Both the position numbers and the translations under genes were made by a program. From Pseudomonas knackmussii B13 (GTDB lineage Bacteria; Pseudomonadota; Gammaproteobacteria; Pseudomonadales; Pseudomonadaceae): 64,000 nucleotides of DNA. Positions within the stretch are counted from its first letter, which is position 1. The number at the start of each line of letters is the position of its first letter. This document shows, piece after piece, positions 44,002 through 51,585 of this stretch. The stretch spans positions 2,735,501-2,799,500 of the forward strand of contig NZ_HG322950.1 in the NCBI RefSeq assembly GCF_000689415.1, in the 5' to 3' direction. The notes beneath the pieces are model-generated. The model was not told where the DNA came from. It ran no database searches and worked only from the letters and a program-made list of their open reading frames with translations.

Positions 44002-45290
44002 TGCGCCGTCTTTTGCCGCTTCCAACCCTCCTGCTGGCCGCCTGTAGTGCCAGTAACTCCGTTACTTATTTGAAGAAGGACTTTCATGTGGACCATCTTT
44101 CCCGGATCAAGGCCAACCTCGCCTTCACCTGCAAATACGAAAGCATTCCCGCACCCTCGGCGGACAGCGATGTGCTGTTCCAGTACGGTCGCTGGCTGGA
44201 AAAGAACAATGTGCTCAAGCAAGACCCGAACGTCGATATCGAGATCCAACGCCTATACCGCATTGCCAGCGAAAACGGCCATTTCAAGGCCAATATCAAT
44301 CTCCAGAACGGCGCCATGAGCGGGCACTACAGGCTCAAAGGTGCTGAGCATCTGCGCATGAGCCAGCAACTGATAGATGCGAAGGTCGCCCGGGGTTATT
44401 TCTTCATCGGTTACTTTCTGCAACAAGGCTCGGTGGGACTACAGAAGGACCCTGGAATGGCCTTGCGCTACTTCCGTAAAGCCGCCGACGAGGGTAATGC
44501 CGAGGCTCAAGCATATGTGGGCGAAAAGTTGGCACCAGACGACGTTGCCCCAGATGTCGCACGACAGATGCGTCGCTGCGCTGCCGAACAGGGCCATGGC
44601 GAGGCCGCTGTCATGCTTTCGCTCTATCTCCGCGATGACAAGAAATTTGACGATGCAATCGAAGTTCTACAAATGGGAGTGGCAGGGGGGGATGAAACAT
44701 CAGCGGGTTTATTAGAAAGCGCCTTTCGTAATCCACCACCTTCTGACGAGTTACATTACTTGGGGCAATCGGAAGACATTGAACGCGCTGGCCGCTACAA
44801 GAAAATCTGGAAAATTCTCGAGGGTTATTCCTACGCCCAACCCAAAGTCCCCGAGATCAACGAAATCGTCCCGCTACCGCCGGCCAAGCTGCCGCCGTGG
44901 GATGGCAAACTGAAGTGGGTGGAAGAGCGCAAGGCCAACATCCAGCCGCCCAAACCCAGCGAGTCGCTGATCCAGGAGCTGGCCAAGGCCAAGTTGCTCG
45001 ACCCGAAGACCGGTCGTCCCACGCCCGGCTCGCCCGCCTTCGTTCGCGCCCGTTCGCCGGAGCCCATCTGCCACAGCGGCGAATCCTGCCCGCGCAGCGG
45101 CTACTGGCAAATTCTCGGCGTCGACAATTACTGGTCGACCGTCGAAGGCAGCACCATTCGTCGCTTCCAGCAGGGCGAGCGCATGCCCGCCGTGGTGATC
45201 GAGCGGCGGATCAGCCGAATCTGGCCATTGCCGGACAAGGTCATCAAAGGCTCTGAATACGTCAGATGGGTGATGCTCGGTGAGGCTTGA
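44001..45290 (+). CDS. Tli5-type immunity lipoprotein with Sel1-like repeats
   Basis: A 429-residue lipoprotein with a clear lipobox (MRRLLPLPTLLLAAC, cysteine at 15), so it is anchored on the periplasmic side, where a Tle5 lipase would act. The middle has Sel1/TPR-like repeats (FIGYFLQQGSVGLQKDPGMA, YFRKAADEGNAEAQAYVG). The C-terminal part (IWPLPDKVIKGSEYVRWVML) resembles the domain common in Tli5 proteins. The ATG at 44001 overlaps the lipase stop by one base and gives a normal signal peptide; 43986 is possible. The GC content drops in the middle, suggesting recent transfer or diversification. Confidence 0.85.
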   Translation: MRRLLPLPTLLLAACSASNSVTYLKKDFHVDHLSRIKANLAFTCKYESIPAPSADSDVLFQYGRWLEKNNVLKQDPNVDIEIQRLYRIASENGHFKANINLQNGAMSGHYRLKGAEHLRMSQQLIDAKVARGYFFIGYFLQQGSVGLQKDPGMALRYFRKAADEGNAEAQAYVGEKLAPDDVAPDVARQMRRCAAEQGHGEAAVMLSLYLRDDKKFDDAIEVLQMGVAGGDETSAGLLESAFRNPPPSDELHYLGQSEDIERAGRYKKIWKILEGYSYAQPKVPEINEIVPLPPAKLPPWDGKLKWVEERKANIQPPKPSESLIQELAKAKLLDPKTGRPTPGSPAFVRARSPEPICHSGESCPRSGYWQILGVDNYWSTVEGSTIRRFQQGERMPAVVIERRISRIWPLPDKVIKGSEYVRWVMLGEA

Positions 45291-45399
45291 GCTTGCGGGT
45301 GTCTGCCTGTTGGGGATGGTCCTGTCCGCCTGCAATGCGGGAAGCAATCCCCAGGCCGCTGCCGCAGACAGTAGGCGCTCAACAGGAAAGGCCAACTGA
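45280..45399 (+). CDS. Small 39-residue lipoprotein after the immunity gene
   Basis: A GTG-started frame overlapping the end of the immunity gene: (M)RLELAGVCLLGMVLSAC, then NAGSNPQAAAADSRR and a short tail. It has a compact signal sequence with lipobox LSAC (cysteine at 18) and only about 20 mature residues. The overlap and the clean lipoprotein signal argue for a real gene. It may be a degenerate second immunity paralogue, as Tle5 loci often carry several, or a small lipoprotein of its own. Confidence is moderate because of size. Confidence 0.5.
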   Translation: MRLELAGVCLLGMVLSACNAGSNPQAAAADSRRSTGKAN

Positions 45400-45477
45400 C
45401 GCTAGACACGTTGTCAGGGCATGGGCCCTGCAGGCACCGAACGAAGCCATCACACGAGCGTGACTCGCGTCGGCAAC

Positions 45478-46422
45478 CTAACGCCGACGCAACGTCAGCG
45501 ACGGCTGCTCGTCGAACAGGCGCTTGTATAGCGCGGAGAAGTGGCTGGAGCTGGCGAAGCCGAGGTCCAGGGCCAGGTGGGTGATGCTTTGCGGGGCTTC
45601 CAGCTTGAGGCGGCGGCGGGCTTCGCTCAGGCGCAGGGCGAGCTGGACCTGTTGCGGGGTGGCCTGGCAGAGCTGGCGGAAGCTGTACTGCAGGGTGCGC
45701 TGGCTGGTGTTCAGCTGGCGGCTGAGGTCGACCAGCGAGAGGGGCTGGGCGAGGTCCGCCTGCATTCTTTCTACCGCTGCCAGGACCAGCCGGCGGTGTT
45801 GTTCCAGTGAGCGCGGGGCCTTCGCCACCGAGGTTTCCGGGGAGTCGTCGAGGGCTTGCAGCAGGCAGCTCAGTGCCGAGTGGATGGCGGCTCCGGCGTG
45901 GGCCGGGTCGTCCGGGCACCAACTGGCGCGGAAGAAGGCGCCGAGTGAGTCGGTCAGGTTCTGCCGCAGGTGGGCGGCGGCGTGATGCGACAGGCGCAGG
46001 CGGCGTTGCTGCAGGGCGCGCTCGAAGCGCTCCTGCTCCTGCGCGCCGAGCAGGCGATCGAGCATGGTCCTGGAAAGGCCCAGGCCGAGCATGTGGATCT
46101 CGCCGGGCGCGCAGATTTCCATTTCCTCGCCGCCGGGCAGCACCAGCAGGGTGTCGTCCTGCAAGGGTTGGCCGTTGAAGCGCGAGTCGGCGCAGGCGCG
46201 CAGCGGGATGCCGACGACGATCTGGCCGGCCGGCGGCGCCATGTTCTCGCGCAGGTGCAGGTTGGAGTGCTCGTAGAACAGCGTGGCCTCCGGCAGTTGC
46301 ACGTGCAGGAGTTCGGCCTGGAGGCGACCGCGGCCAAGCTGGGTATAGGACTGGCTCCAGCCGCTGAGGGCTCGGGCCAGTTCGTCGGAGTCGTTCGCCT
46401 GGTAGCGGGCAATGCCGGGCAT
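45478..46422 (-). CDS. AraC-family regulator
   Basis: A 314-residue AraC/XylS regulator. The N-terminal 190 residues form a sensor (LHVQLPEATLFYEHSNLHLR, GIPLRACADSRFNG), and the C-terminal 100 residues hold two HTH motifs (LSLVDLSRQLNTSQRTLQYS; ITHLALDLGFASSSHFSALY). The arrangement resembles EutR, the ethanolamine-responsive activator. It lies 107 bp downstream of the kinase gene on the same strand and probably controls the kinase/phospholyase/permease genes. The ATG at 46422 is chosen; the much longer upstream frame shadows the kinase. Confidence 0.88.
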   Translation of the reverse strand: MPGIARYQANDSDELARALSGWSQSYTQLGRGRLQAELLHVQLPEATLFYEHSNLHLRENMAPPAGQIVVGIPLRACADSRFNGQPLQDDTLLVLPGGEEMEICAPGEIHMLGLGLSRTMLDRLLGAQEQERFERALQQRRLRLSHHAAAHLRQNLTDSLGAFFRASWCPDDPAHAGAAIHSALSCLLQALDDSPETSVAKAPRSLEQHRRLVLAAVERMQADLAQPLSLVDLSRQLNTSQRTLQYSFRQLCQATPQQVQLALRLSEARRRLKLEAPQSITHLALDLGFASSSHFSALYKRLFDEQPSLTLRRR

Positions 46423-46529
46423 CGGGTTGACCTCGTCGCGGTGGCGCCAGGGGGAGTATCGGTGAGGCCACTGGCGTGCGGCTTGCGCAGCATGCCAGTG
46501 GCCTTGCCCTGTCTGCCAGATGCGCGACT

Positions 46530-47552
46530 TCAGGCGCGGCTGGCCAGATACGCCTTGGCAAGTTGGCAGGCGCGCTCGATCAGCATCGGCGCCAGTTCCT
46601 CGGCGGTGCGGCTGTTGCGCCGGGTGTGCACCCAGCCGAGGTAGGTGGTGCCGCGCAGGGCGAGGAACAGCGGCAGGCTGGCGCGGTCTTCGGCGGTCAG
46701 CGGTTTCACCGAGTCGTAGCCGGCGAGCAGCGCTGCTTCTATATCCGCCAGGCGTGGGTCGTCCTGGCAGAAGTAGAGCGCAGTGGCCAACTCGAACATG
46801 TGCCAGCCGAAGCCGGCGTCGTCGAAGTCGATCAGTTGCAGCTTGCCGCCGTCCAGCAGCAGGTTTTCCGGCACCAGGTCGGCGTGGATCATGCCGAAGT
46901 TGTGCAGGTGGCGACCGTAGCGGCGCAGGTCGTGGCGGGCTTGCGCGCGGGCCTGTTGCAGCAGGTCGCGCTGCTCCGGCGTCAGCAGATCGAGCTCCCA
47001 GTAGCGGCCCCAGAACGGGTTGGCGCCGATCAGGCCTTCTTCGTCCCAGGCATGTCGGGTGAACTCGTTGGGCTGGCGCCACTGCGCCGAGTTCAGGTGG
47101 ATGCGCGCGGCCACGGCGCCGGCCTGGAAGAACAGCGCCTCGATGTCGCCGTCGGTCTGCAGGCCGTGCTCGGCGGAGCCCAGGGTGGAGCCGGCAAGCC
47201 AGCCGAGCATGTCCACGTAACGCGGTTCGGCAAGTGCCGCGCTGCGTACTTCGGCCAGGTGCTCGCCCTCGCGGGTGCGGATGATCTGCGGCACGCCGAT
47301 GCCGCCGGCGGCCAGTTGCTCCATCCAGGTCAGCTCCGAGCGCAGCTCGGCCTCGCTGTGGTAGCCGTCGCGGTGCACGCGCAGGGCGCTGCGGGTGCCA
47401 TCGCTGCGGGTGGCGCAGAACACGGCGTTCTCGCGGTACTTGATCAGCTCCAGGCCGACGAAGTCGCCGTCCCAGTGGCGCAGCGCGTCCTGCGCCAGGG
47501 CGTGCAGGCGGGCGACCTGCTGGTCGTGGTCGAGGTGGGAGAAATCGGTCAT
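46530..47552 (-). CDS. APH-type small-molecule kinase (hydroxylysine/ethanolamine kinase-like)
   Basis: A 340-residue kinase of the aminoglycoside phosphotransferase/homoserine kinase fold. The catalytic loop is GMIHADLVPENLLL and the metal motif is LIDFDDAGFGWHMFE. Paired with a class-III phospholyase-type enzyme and an EAT-like permease, it is most like the hydroxylysine or ethanolamine kinases that prime an amino alcohol for elimination. Substrate choice cannot be settled from sequence. GAGGAA precedes the ATG at 47552; a TTG two codons earlier is rejected. It starts 10 bp after the phospholyase gene. Confidence 0.82.
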   Translation of the reverse strand: MTDFSHLDHDQQVARLHALAQDALRHWDGDFVGLELIKYRENAVFCATRSDGTRSALRVHRDGYHSEAELRSELTWMEQLAAGGIGVPQIIRTREGEHLAEVRSAALAEPRYVDMLGWLAGSTLGSAEHGLQTDGDIEALFFQAGAVAARIHLNSAQWRQPNEFTRHAWDEEGLIGANPFWGRYWELDLLTPEQRDLLQQARAQARHDLRRYGRHLHNFGMIHADLVPENLLLDGGKLQLIDFDDAGFGWHMFELATALYFCQDDPRLADIEAALLAGYDSVKPLTAEDRASLPLFLALRGTTYLGWVHTRRNSRTAEELAPMLIERACQLAKAYLASRA

Positions 47553-47562
47553 GGGCAATTCC

Positions 47563-48837
47563 TCAGAGTTCGCTCAGGGCCTGGTCCAGGCGGTCGATGA
47601 ACAGCTCGCCGTGCTCGGCCTCGAACACCAGCGGCGGGCGGATCTTCAGGATGTTGTCGTGGGCGCCGATCTTGCTGATCAGCACGCCGCGCTGGCGCAG
47701 CTGGTTGACGATGCGCCGCGCCTCCGTGCCGGCCGGCTCGCGGCTTGAACGGTCGCGCACCAGCTCGACGGCGAAGAACAGGCCCTTGCCGCGCACGTCG
47801 CCGATGATCGAATGACGCTCGGCCAGGCGATGCAGCGCGGCGTCCAGCTTGGCGCCCTGGCGCAGGGCGTTGCCTTGCAGGTCCTGCTCGGCGATCACGT
47901 CGAGTACTGCCTGGCCGACGGCGGCGGCCACGGGTGAACCGCCGAAGGTGTTGAAGTACAGGTTGCTGCGGCCGAATGCTTCGACCCGCTCGCGGTTGGC
48001 GATCACGCCGGCGAGGGGGAAACCGTTGCCCATCGGCTTGCCGAGGGTGACGAAGTCCGGCGTGACCGGATGCGCCTGGTGGCCCCACATGTGTTCGCCG
48101 GTGCGGGCGAAGCCGGATTGCACTTCGTCGACGATCAGCAGGCCGCCGGCATCGCGCACCAGTTTCGCCACGCGTTCCAGGTAGCCGGCCGGCAGGCGCG
48201 GGATGCCTTCGTTGGCGAACAGGGTGTCGATCAGCATGGCGGCGAGGCCGACGCCTTCCGCCTGCAGCGAGGCGATGGCTTCGGCGACTTTCGCCACGTA
48301 GCGCTCGGCCACTTGCTTGGGGCTGCCGTCGGCCTGGTACAGGCAGGGGATCGGCACCGCGCGAGCGTGCATCGAGAACGGCTCCGAGCTGGGCAGGGCG
48401 GTGGTCACCGCGGCCAGGCTGGTGGTGTTGCCGTGGTAGTTGTAGTCACTGACGATCACCCCACGGTTGCCGCTGAAGTAGCGCGCCATGCGCAGCGCCA
48501 GCTCGTTCGCCTCGCTGCCGGTGCAGGTGAACATCACTGCGTCCAGCGGATCGGCGAAGGTCGCGGTGAGGTTCTCCGCATAGCGCACCACGCGCTCGTT
48601 CAGATAGCGGGTGTGGATGTTCAGGGTCGCCGCCTGCTCGGCCATGGCCGCCACCACCTTGGGGTGGCAGTGGCCGACGCAGGGCACGTTGTTGTAGCAG
48701 TCCAGGTAGCGCTGGCCGTTGGCGTCGATGAGCCAGACGCCTTCGCCCTTCACCAGTTCCAGCGGCTCGTCGTAGAACAGCGGCGAGGCGTCGCCCATGA
48801 CCCGGTGGCGGCGTTGCAGGAGGGTGGCTTCAGACAT
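47563..48837 (-). CDS. Class-III PLP enzyme, probable amino-alcohol-phosphate phospholyase
   Basis: A 424-residue PLP enzyme of aminotransferase class III. The PLP lysine is K267 (TLGKPMGNGFPLAG) and the ring-binding aspartate is D237 (LLIVDEVQSGFARTG). Sequence such as LDCYNNVPCVGHCHPKVV and NTRYLNE-like NIHTRYLNERV is typical of the AGXT2L subgroup, whose members remove phosphate and ammonia from phosphoethanolamine or phosphohydroxylysine. The adjacent kinase supports this over an ordinary transaminase. It overlaps the permease gene by 8 bp. Confidence 0.82.
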   Translation of the reverse strand: MSEATLLQRRHRVMGDASPLFYDEPLELVKGEGVWLIDANGQRYLDCYNNVPCVGHCHPKVVAAMAEQAATLNIHTRYLNERVVRYAENLTATFADPLDAVMFTCTGSEANELALRMARYFSGNRGVIVSDYNYHGNTTSLAAVTTALPSSEPFSMHARAVPIPCLYQADGSPKQVAERYVAKVAEAIASLQAEGVGLAAMLIDTLFANEGIPRLPAGYLERVAKLVRDAGGLLIVDEVQSGFARTGEHMWGHQAHPVTPDFVTLGKPMGNGFPLAGVIANRERVEAFGRSNLYFNTFGGSPVAAAVGQAVLDVIAEQDLQGNALRQGAKLDAALHRLAERHSIIGDVRGKGLFFAVELVRDRSSREPAGTEARRIVNQLRQRGVLISKIGAHDNILKIRPPLVFEAEHGELFIDRLDQALSEL

Positions 48838-50137
48838 GTTCGGGGTTCTCCAGGGTTTTGCCGGTGCGCAGCAGGTAGTTGAGGACCAGCAGCGCGACCA
48901 CGACGGCGAGGGCGCTGAGCATGGCCAGTTCGAGCTGGAAGCAGGCGGCGATGACGATCAGGGTCAGGCCCATGCCGACCACGGCCACCACGGGGCCGCC
49001 GCGCAGGCGGAAGGGACGGGCCAGTTGCGGCTGGCTGCGGCGCAGGCGCAGGTACGCGGCGAACAGCACCAGGTGGCAGCTGCCCAGCAGCAGGACGACG
49101 CACAGCAGCAGGTTTTCCGGCGGTACCAGGGTCAGTGGCAGGCCGATCACGCTCAGCACGAGCAGGGCGACGTAGGGCGAGCCACGGCGGTTGGTGCGGG
49201 TCAGGGCGGCGGGGAAGAAACCGTCGCGGGCCAGGGCATAGAGTTGGCGAGAGGCGGAGAAGACCACCGAGAAGAAGGTCGCCAGCAGGCCGCACACGGC
49301 ACCGGAACCGACCAGCAGCGGCAGCCAGTCGTGTTCGCCGTAGAGACCACCGTGGGTCATGGCGGCGTACAGCGGGTCGGCTGCGTTACCGACGGTCTCC
49401 ACGCCAGCGGCACCCGGTGCGGCGATCACCACCAGCAGGGCGGTCAGCAGCAGCGTGCCGACGGCGGCGAGGATGCCGCGCGGCATGTTGCGGCCGGGGT
49501 CGGCGGCTTCTTCGGCGGCGGAGCTGACCTGCTCCAGGCAGATGAACATCCAGATGGCGAAGGGCACGCAGGCGAAGATGCCGTGCAGGCTGGCGTTCTG
49601 CAGCAGGTCGCCGGAAGCCGGGACCAGGTTGCCCCACTGCACGTGCGGCAGCATGGCGCCGCCGAAGGCGAGCAGGGCGACGGCGGCCACGGCGCCGGCC
49701 AGCAGGGTCAGGCCCAGGGCCTCGCCGACACCGACGATATGGATGCCGATGATCAGCATGAATAGCCCGATGCGTACCGGCCAGCCGCCGAAGCCGAACA
49801 CCGACTCCATGTAGGCCGCGAGGAAGTTGGCGGCGGCACCGGTGCCGATGGTCAGGGCCAGCGCGCAGGCGGCGCCGACCAGGTAGCCGACGAAGGGCCC
49901 GAAGGCCAGTTGCGCATAGGCGAACACGCCGCCGGCGTGCGGCTGCGCGGTGGAGAGTTCGGTGATGCACAGTGCCAGGCCGCCGCAGAGCACGGCCATC
50001 AAGAGGGTGGCGAGAAGCATGTTGGTCCAGCCGTTGCCGGCCAGGCCGTAGTTCCAGCCGGAGAACTGGCCGGCGATGACCAGCGAGATGCCGAGTCCGG
50101 CGACCTGGGGCCAGCGAAGAACGCCTTGTTTGAGCAT
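48830..50137 (-). CDS. APC-family permease, ethanolamine-transporter-like
   Basis: A 435-residue APC permease with twelve hydrophobic segments. The opening GLGISLVIAGQFSGWNYGLA and LLATLLMAVLCGGLALCITE resembles the EAT ethanolamine permease group. It is the first gene of the unit (permease, phospholyase, kinase, then AraC regulator) and overlaps the phospholyase by 8 bp. Uptake of ethanolamine or a similar amino alcohol is the best inference; a basic amino acid such as hydroxylysine remains possible. The 252 bp upstream to the HD-GYP gene hold divergent promoters. Confidence 0.85.
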   Translation of the reverse strand: MLKQGVLRWPQVAGLGISLVIAGQFSGWNYGLAGNGWTNMLLATLLMAVLCGGLALCITELSTAQPHAGGVFAYAQLAFGPFVGYLVGAACALALTIGTGAAANFLAAYMESVFGFGGWPVRIGLFMLIIGIHIVGVGEALGLTLLAGAVAAVALLAFGGAMLPHVQWGNLVPASGDLLQNASLHGIFACVPFAIWMFICLEQVSSAAEEAADPGRNMPRGILAAVGTLLLTALLVVIAAPGAAGVETVGNAADPLYAAMTHGGLYGEHDWLPLLVGSGAVCGLLATFFSVVFSASRQLYALARDGFFPAALTRTNRRGSPYVALLVLSVIGLPLTLVPPENLLLCVVLLLGSCHLVLFAAYLRLRRSQPQLARPFRLRGGPVVAVVGMGLTLIVIAACFQLELAMLSALAVVVALLVLNYLLRTGKTLENPEHV

Positions 50138-50326
50138 GGAGCGAACCCTTCTTTTGTTGTTGTAGGGGGAACTGCACGCGCCCGGCTCTCAAGCGCGGGG
50201 CAGGGCAGAAGGTACGAAGGGAGGGCTTGGGGCGATATCAGAAATACGCAAACAAGTTCGCCCCGGAGGAATCCGGCAGCCGGCGCAGTGCGCGGGCTCG
50301 GCGCCGATGACCGGCATGCCAGTGGC

Positions 50327-50332
50327 TATACT
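50327..50332 (+). promoter_or_regulatory. Possible -10 element of the HD-GYP gene
   Basis: TATACT, 58 bp before the HD-GYP ATG. No good -35 is paired with it, and the palindrome GGCATGCC lies just upstream, so activation by a regulator is possible. Confidence 0.3.
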
Positions 50333-50389
50333 CCTGGCTGCGCGCCGGGAGGGCCTGCTCCCGCGACCCCAGCCGGAAGGTGAAGGACG

Positions 50390-51538
50390 ATGAACGCACC
50401 GGGCTCCGCCGCCAGACCGACGATCCTGATCGTCGACGACACACCGGACAACCTGGCGCTGCTCACTGAACTGCTGAAGCTTCTCTACCGGGTCAAGGCG
50501 GCGCGTTCCGGCGAGAAGGCGCTGCAGATTGCAACCGGCGACGAGCCGCCCGACCTCATCCTGCTGGACGTGATGATGCCGGGCATGTCCGGCTTCGAGG
50601 TCTGCCGGCGCCTGCGGGAGCTGCCGCAGACGCGCGACATCCCAGTGATCTTCATCACCGCCCTGGGCGCGGCCGACGACGAGATCCACGGCCTGGAGCT
50701 GGGCGCCGTCGACTACATCACAAAGCCGATCAACCCGCCGACGGTGCTGATGCGCGTGGACAACCAGCTGCGGGTGAAGGCCGCGGCCGACTTCCTGCGT
50801 GACCAGAACGCGTTCCTCGAACGCGAGGTCGCCCGGCGCACCGAGGAAGTGGTCGCCATCCAGGACGTCACCATCCTCGCCATGGCCTCGCTGGCCGAGA
50901 CCCGCGACAACGAGACCGGCAACCACATCCGCCGCACCCAGCACTATGTGCGCGCGCTCGCCGAGCACCTGCAGCAGCACCCGCGCTTCGCCGCCGGGTT
51001 GGACGAGGACACCCGCCAGCTGCTGTTCAAATCGGCGCCGTTGCACGACATCGGCAAGGTCGGCATCCCGGACCGCATCCTGCTCAAGCCCGGCCGCCTC
51101 ACAGCGGAAGAGTTCGAGGTCATGAAGACCCACACCACCCTTGGCCGCGATGCCTTGCAGCAGGCCGAGGAGCGCCTCGGGATCGGCGTGCCCTTCCTGC
51201 GCCTGGCCAAGGAAATCGCCTATGGCCATCACGAGAAATGGGACGGCACCGGGTATCCCGAGGGCCTGGCCGGCGACGCGATTCCGCTGTCCGCGCGGCT
51301 GATGGCGGTGGCGGATGTCTACGACGCGCTGATCAGCCGGCGCATCTACAAGGCCGGCATGCCCCACGAGCAGGCCGTGCAGTTCATCGGTGGGCAGCGT
51401 GGCACGCACTTCGACCCCGACATCGTTGATGCCTTCCTGACCTTGCAGGACGAGTTCCGCGCCATCGCCGCGCAGTATCGCGACAGCGACGAGGACCTGA
51501 ACCTGAAGGCCGAGCAGGTGCAGCGCGGCTTGCCCTAG
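50390..51538 (+). CDS. Response regulator with HD-GYP phosphodiesterase domain
   Basis: A 382-residue two-domain regulator. The receiver (about 8-130) has the phospho-aspartate in LILLDVMMPG. A coiled linker (FLEREVARRTEEVVAIQDVT) leads to an HD-GYP domain (about 165-370) with HDIGKVGIPD and HHEKWDGTGYP, the residues needed to hydrolyse cyclic di-GMP. It would lower c-di-GMP when phosphorylated or dephosphorylated. The hybrid kinase 47 bp downstream, with its HPt domain, is the obvious phosphodonor. AAGGACG precedes the ATG. Confidence 0.93.
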   Translation: MNAPGSAARPTILIVDDTPDNLALLTELLKLLYRVKAARSGEKALQIATGDEPPDLILLDVMMPGMSGFEVCRRLRELPQTRDIPVIFITALGAADDEIHGLELGAVDYITKPINPPTVLMRVDNQLRVKAAADFLRDQNAFLEREVARRTEEVVAIQDVTILAMASLAETRDNETGNHIRRTQHYVRALAEHLQQHPRFAAGLDEDTRQLLFKSAPLHDIGKVGIPDRILLKPGRLTAEEFEVMKTHTTLGRDALQQAEERLGIGVPFLRLAKEIAYGHHEKWDGTGYPEGLAGDAIPLSARLMAVADVYDALISRRIYKAGMPHEQAVQFIGGQRGTHFDPDIVDAFLTLQDEFRAIAAQYRDSDEDLNLKAEQVQRGLP

Positions 51539-51585
51539 ACCGCGAGACAAACCGTGCCCGGCGCGGCGGGCGAAGAGAGGTCCGG

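Noticed and set aside
38030..45399. Full T6SS locus around the Tle5 lipase
   Set aside because: No tss structural gene, vgrG, hcp or PAAR gene is found near it; the PAAR and VgrG-like genes at the left end belong to the eCIS.
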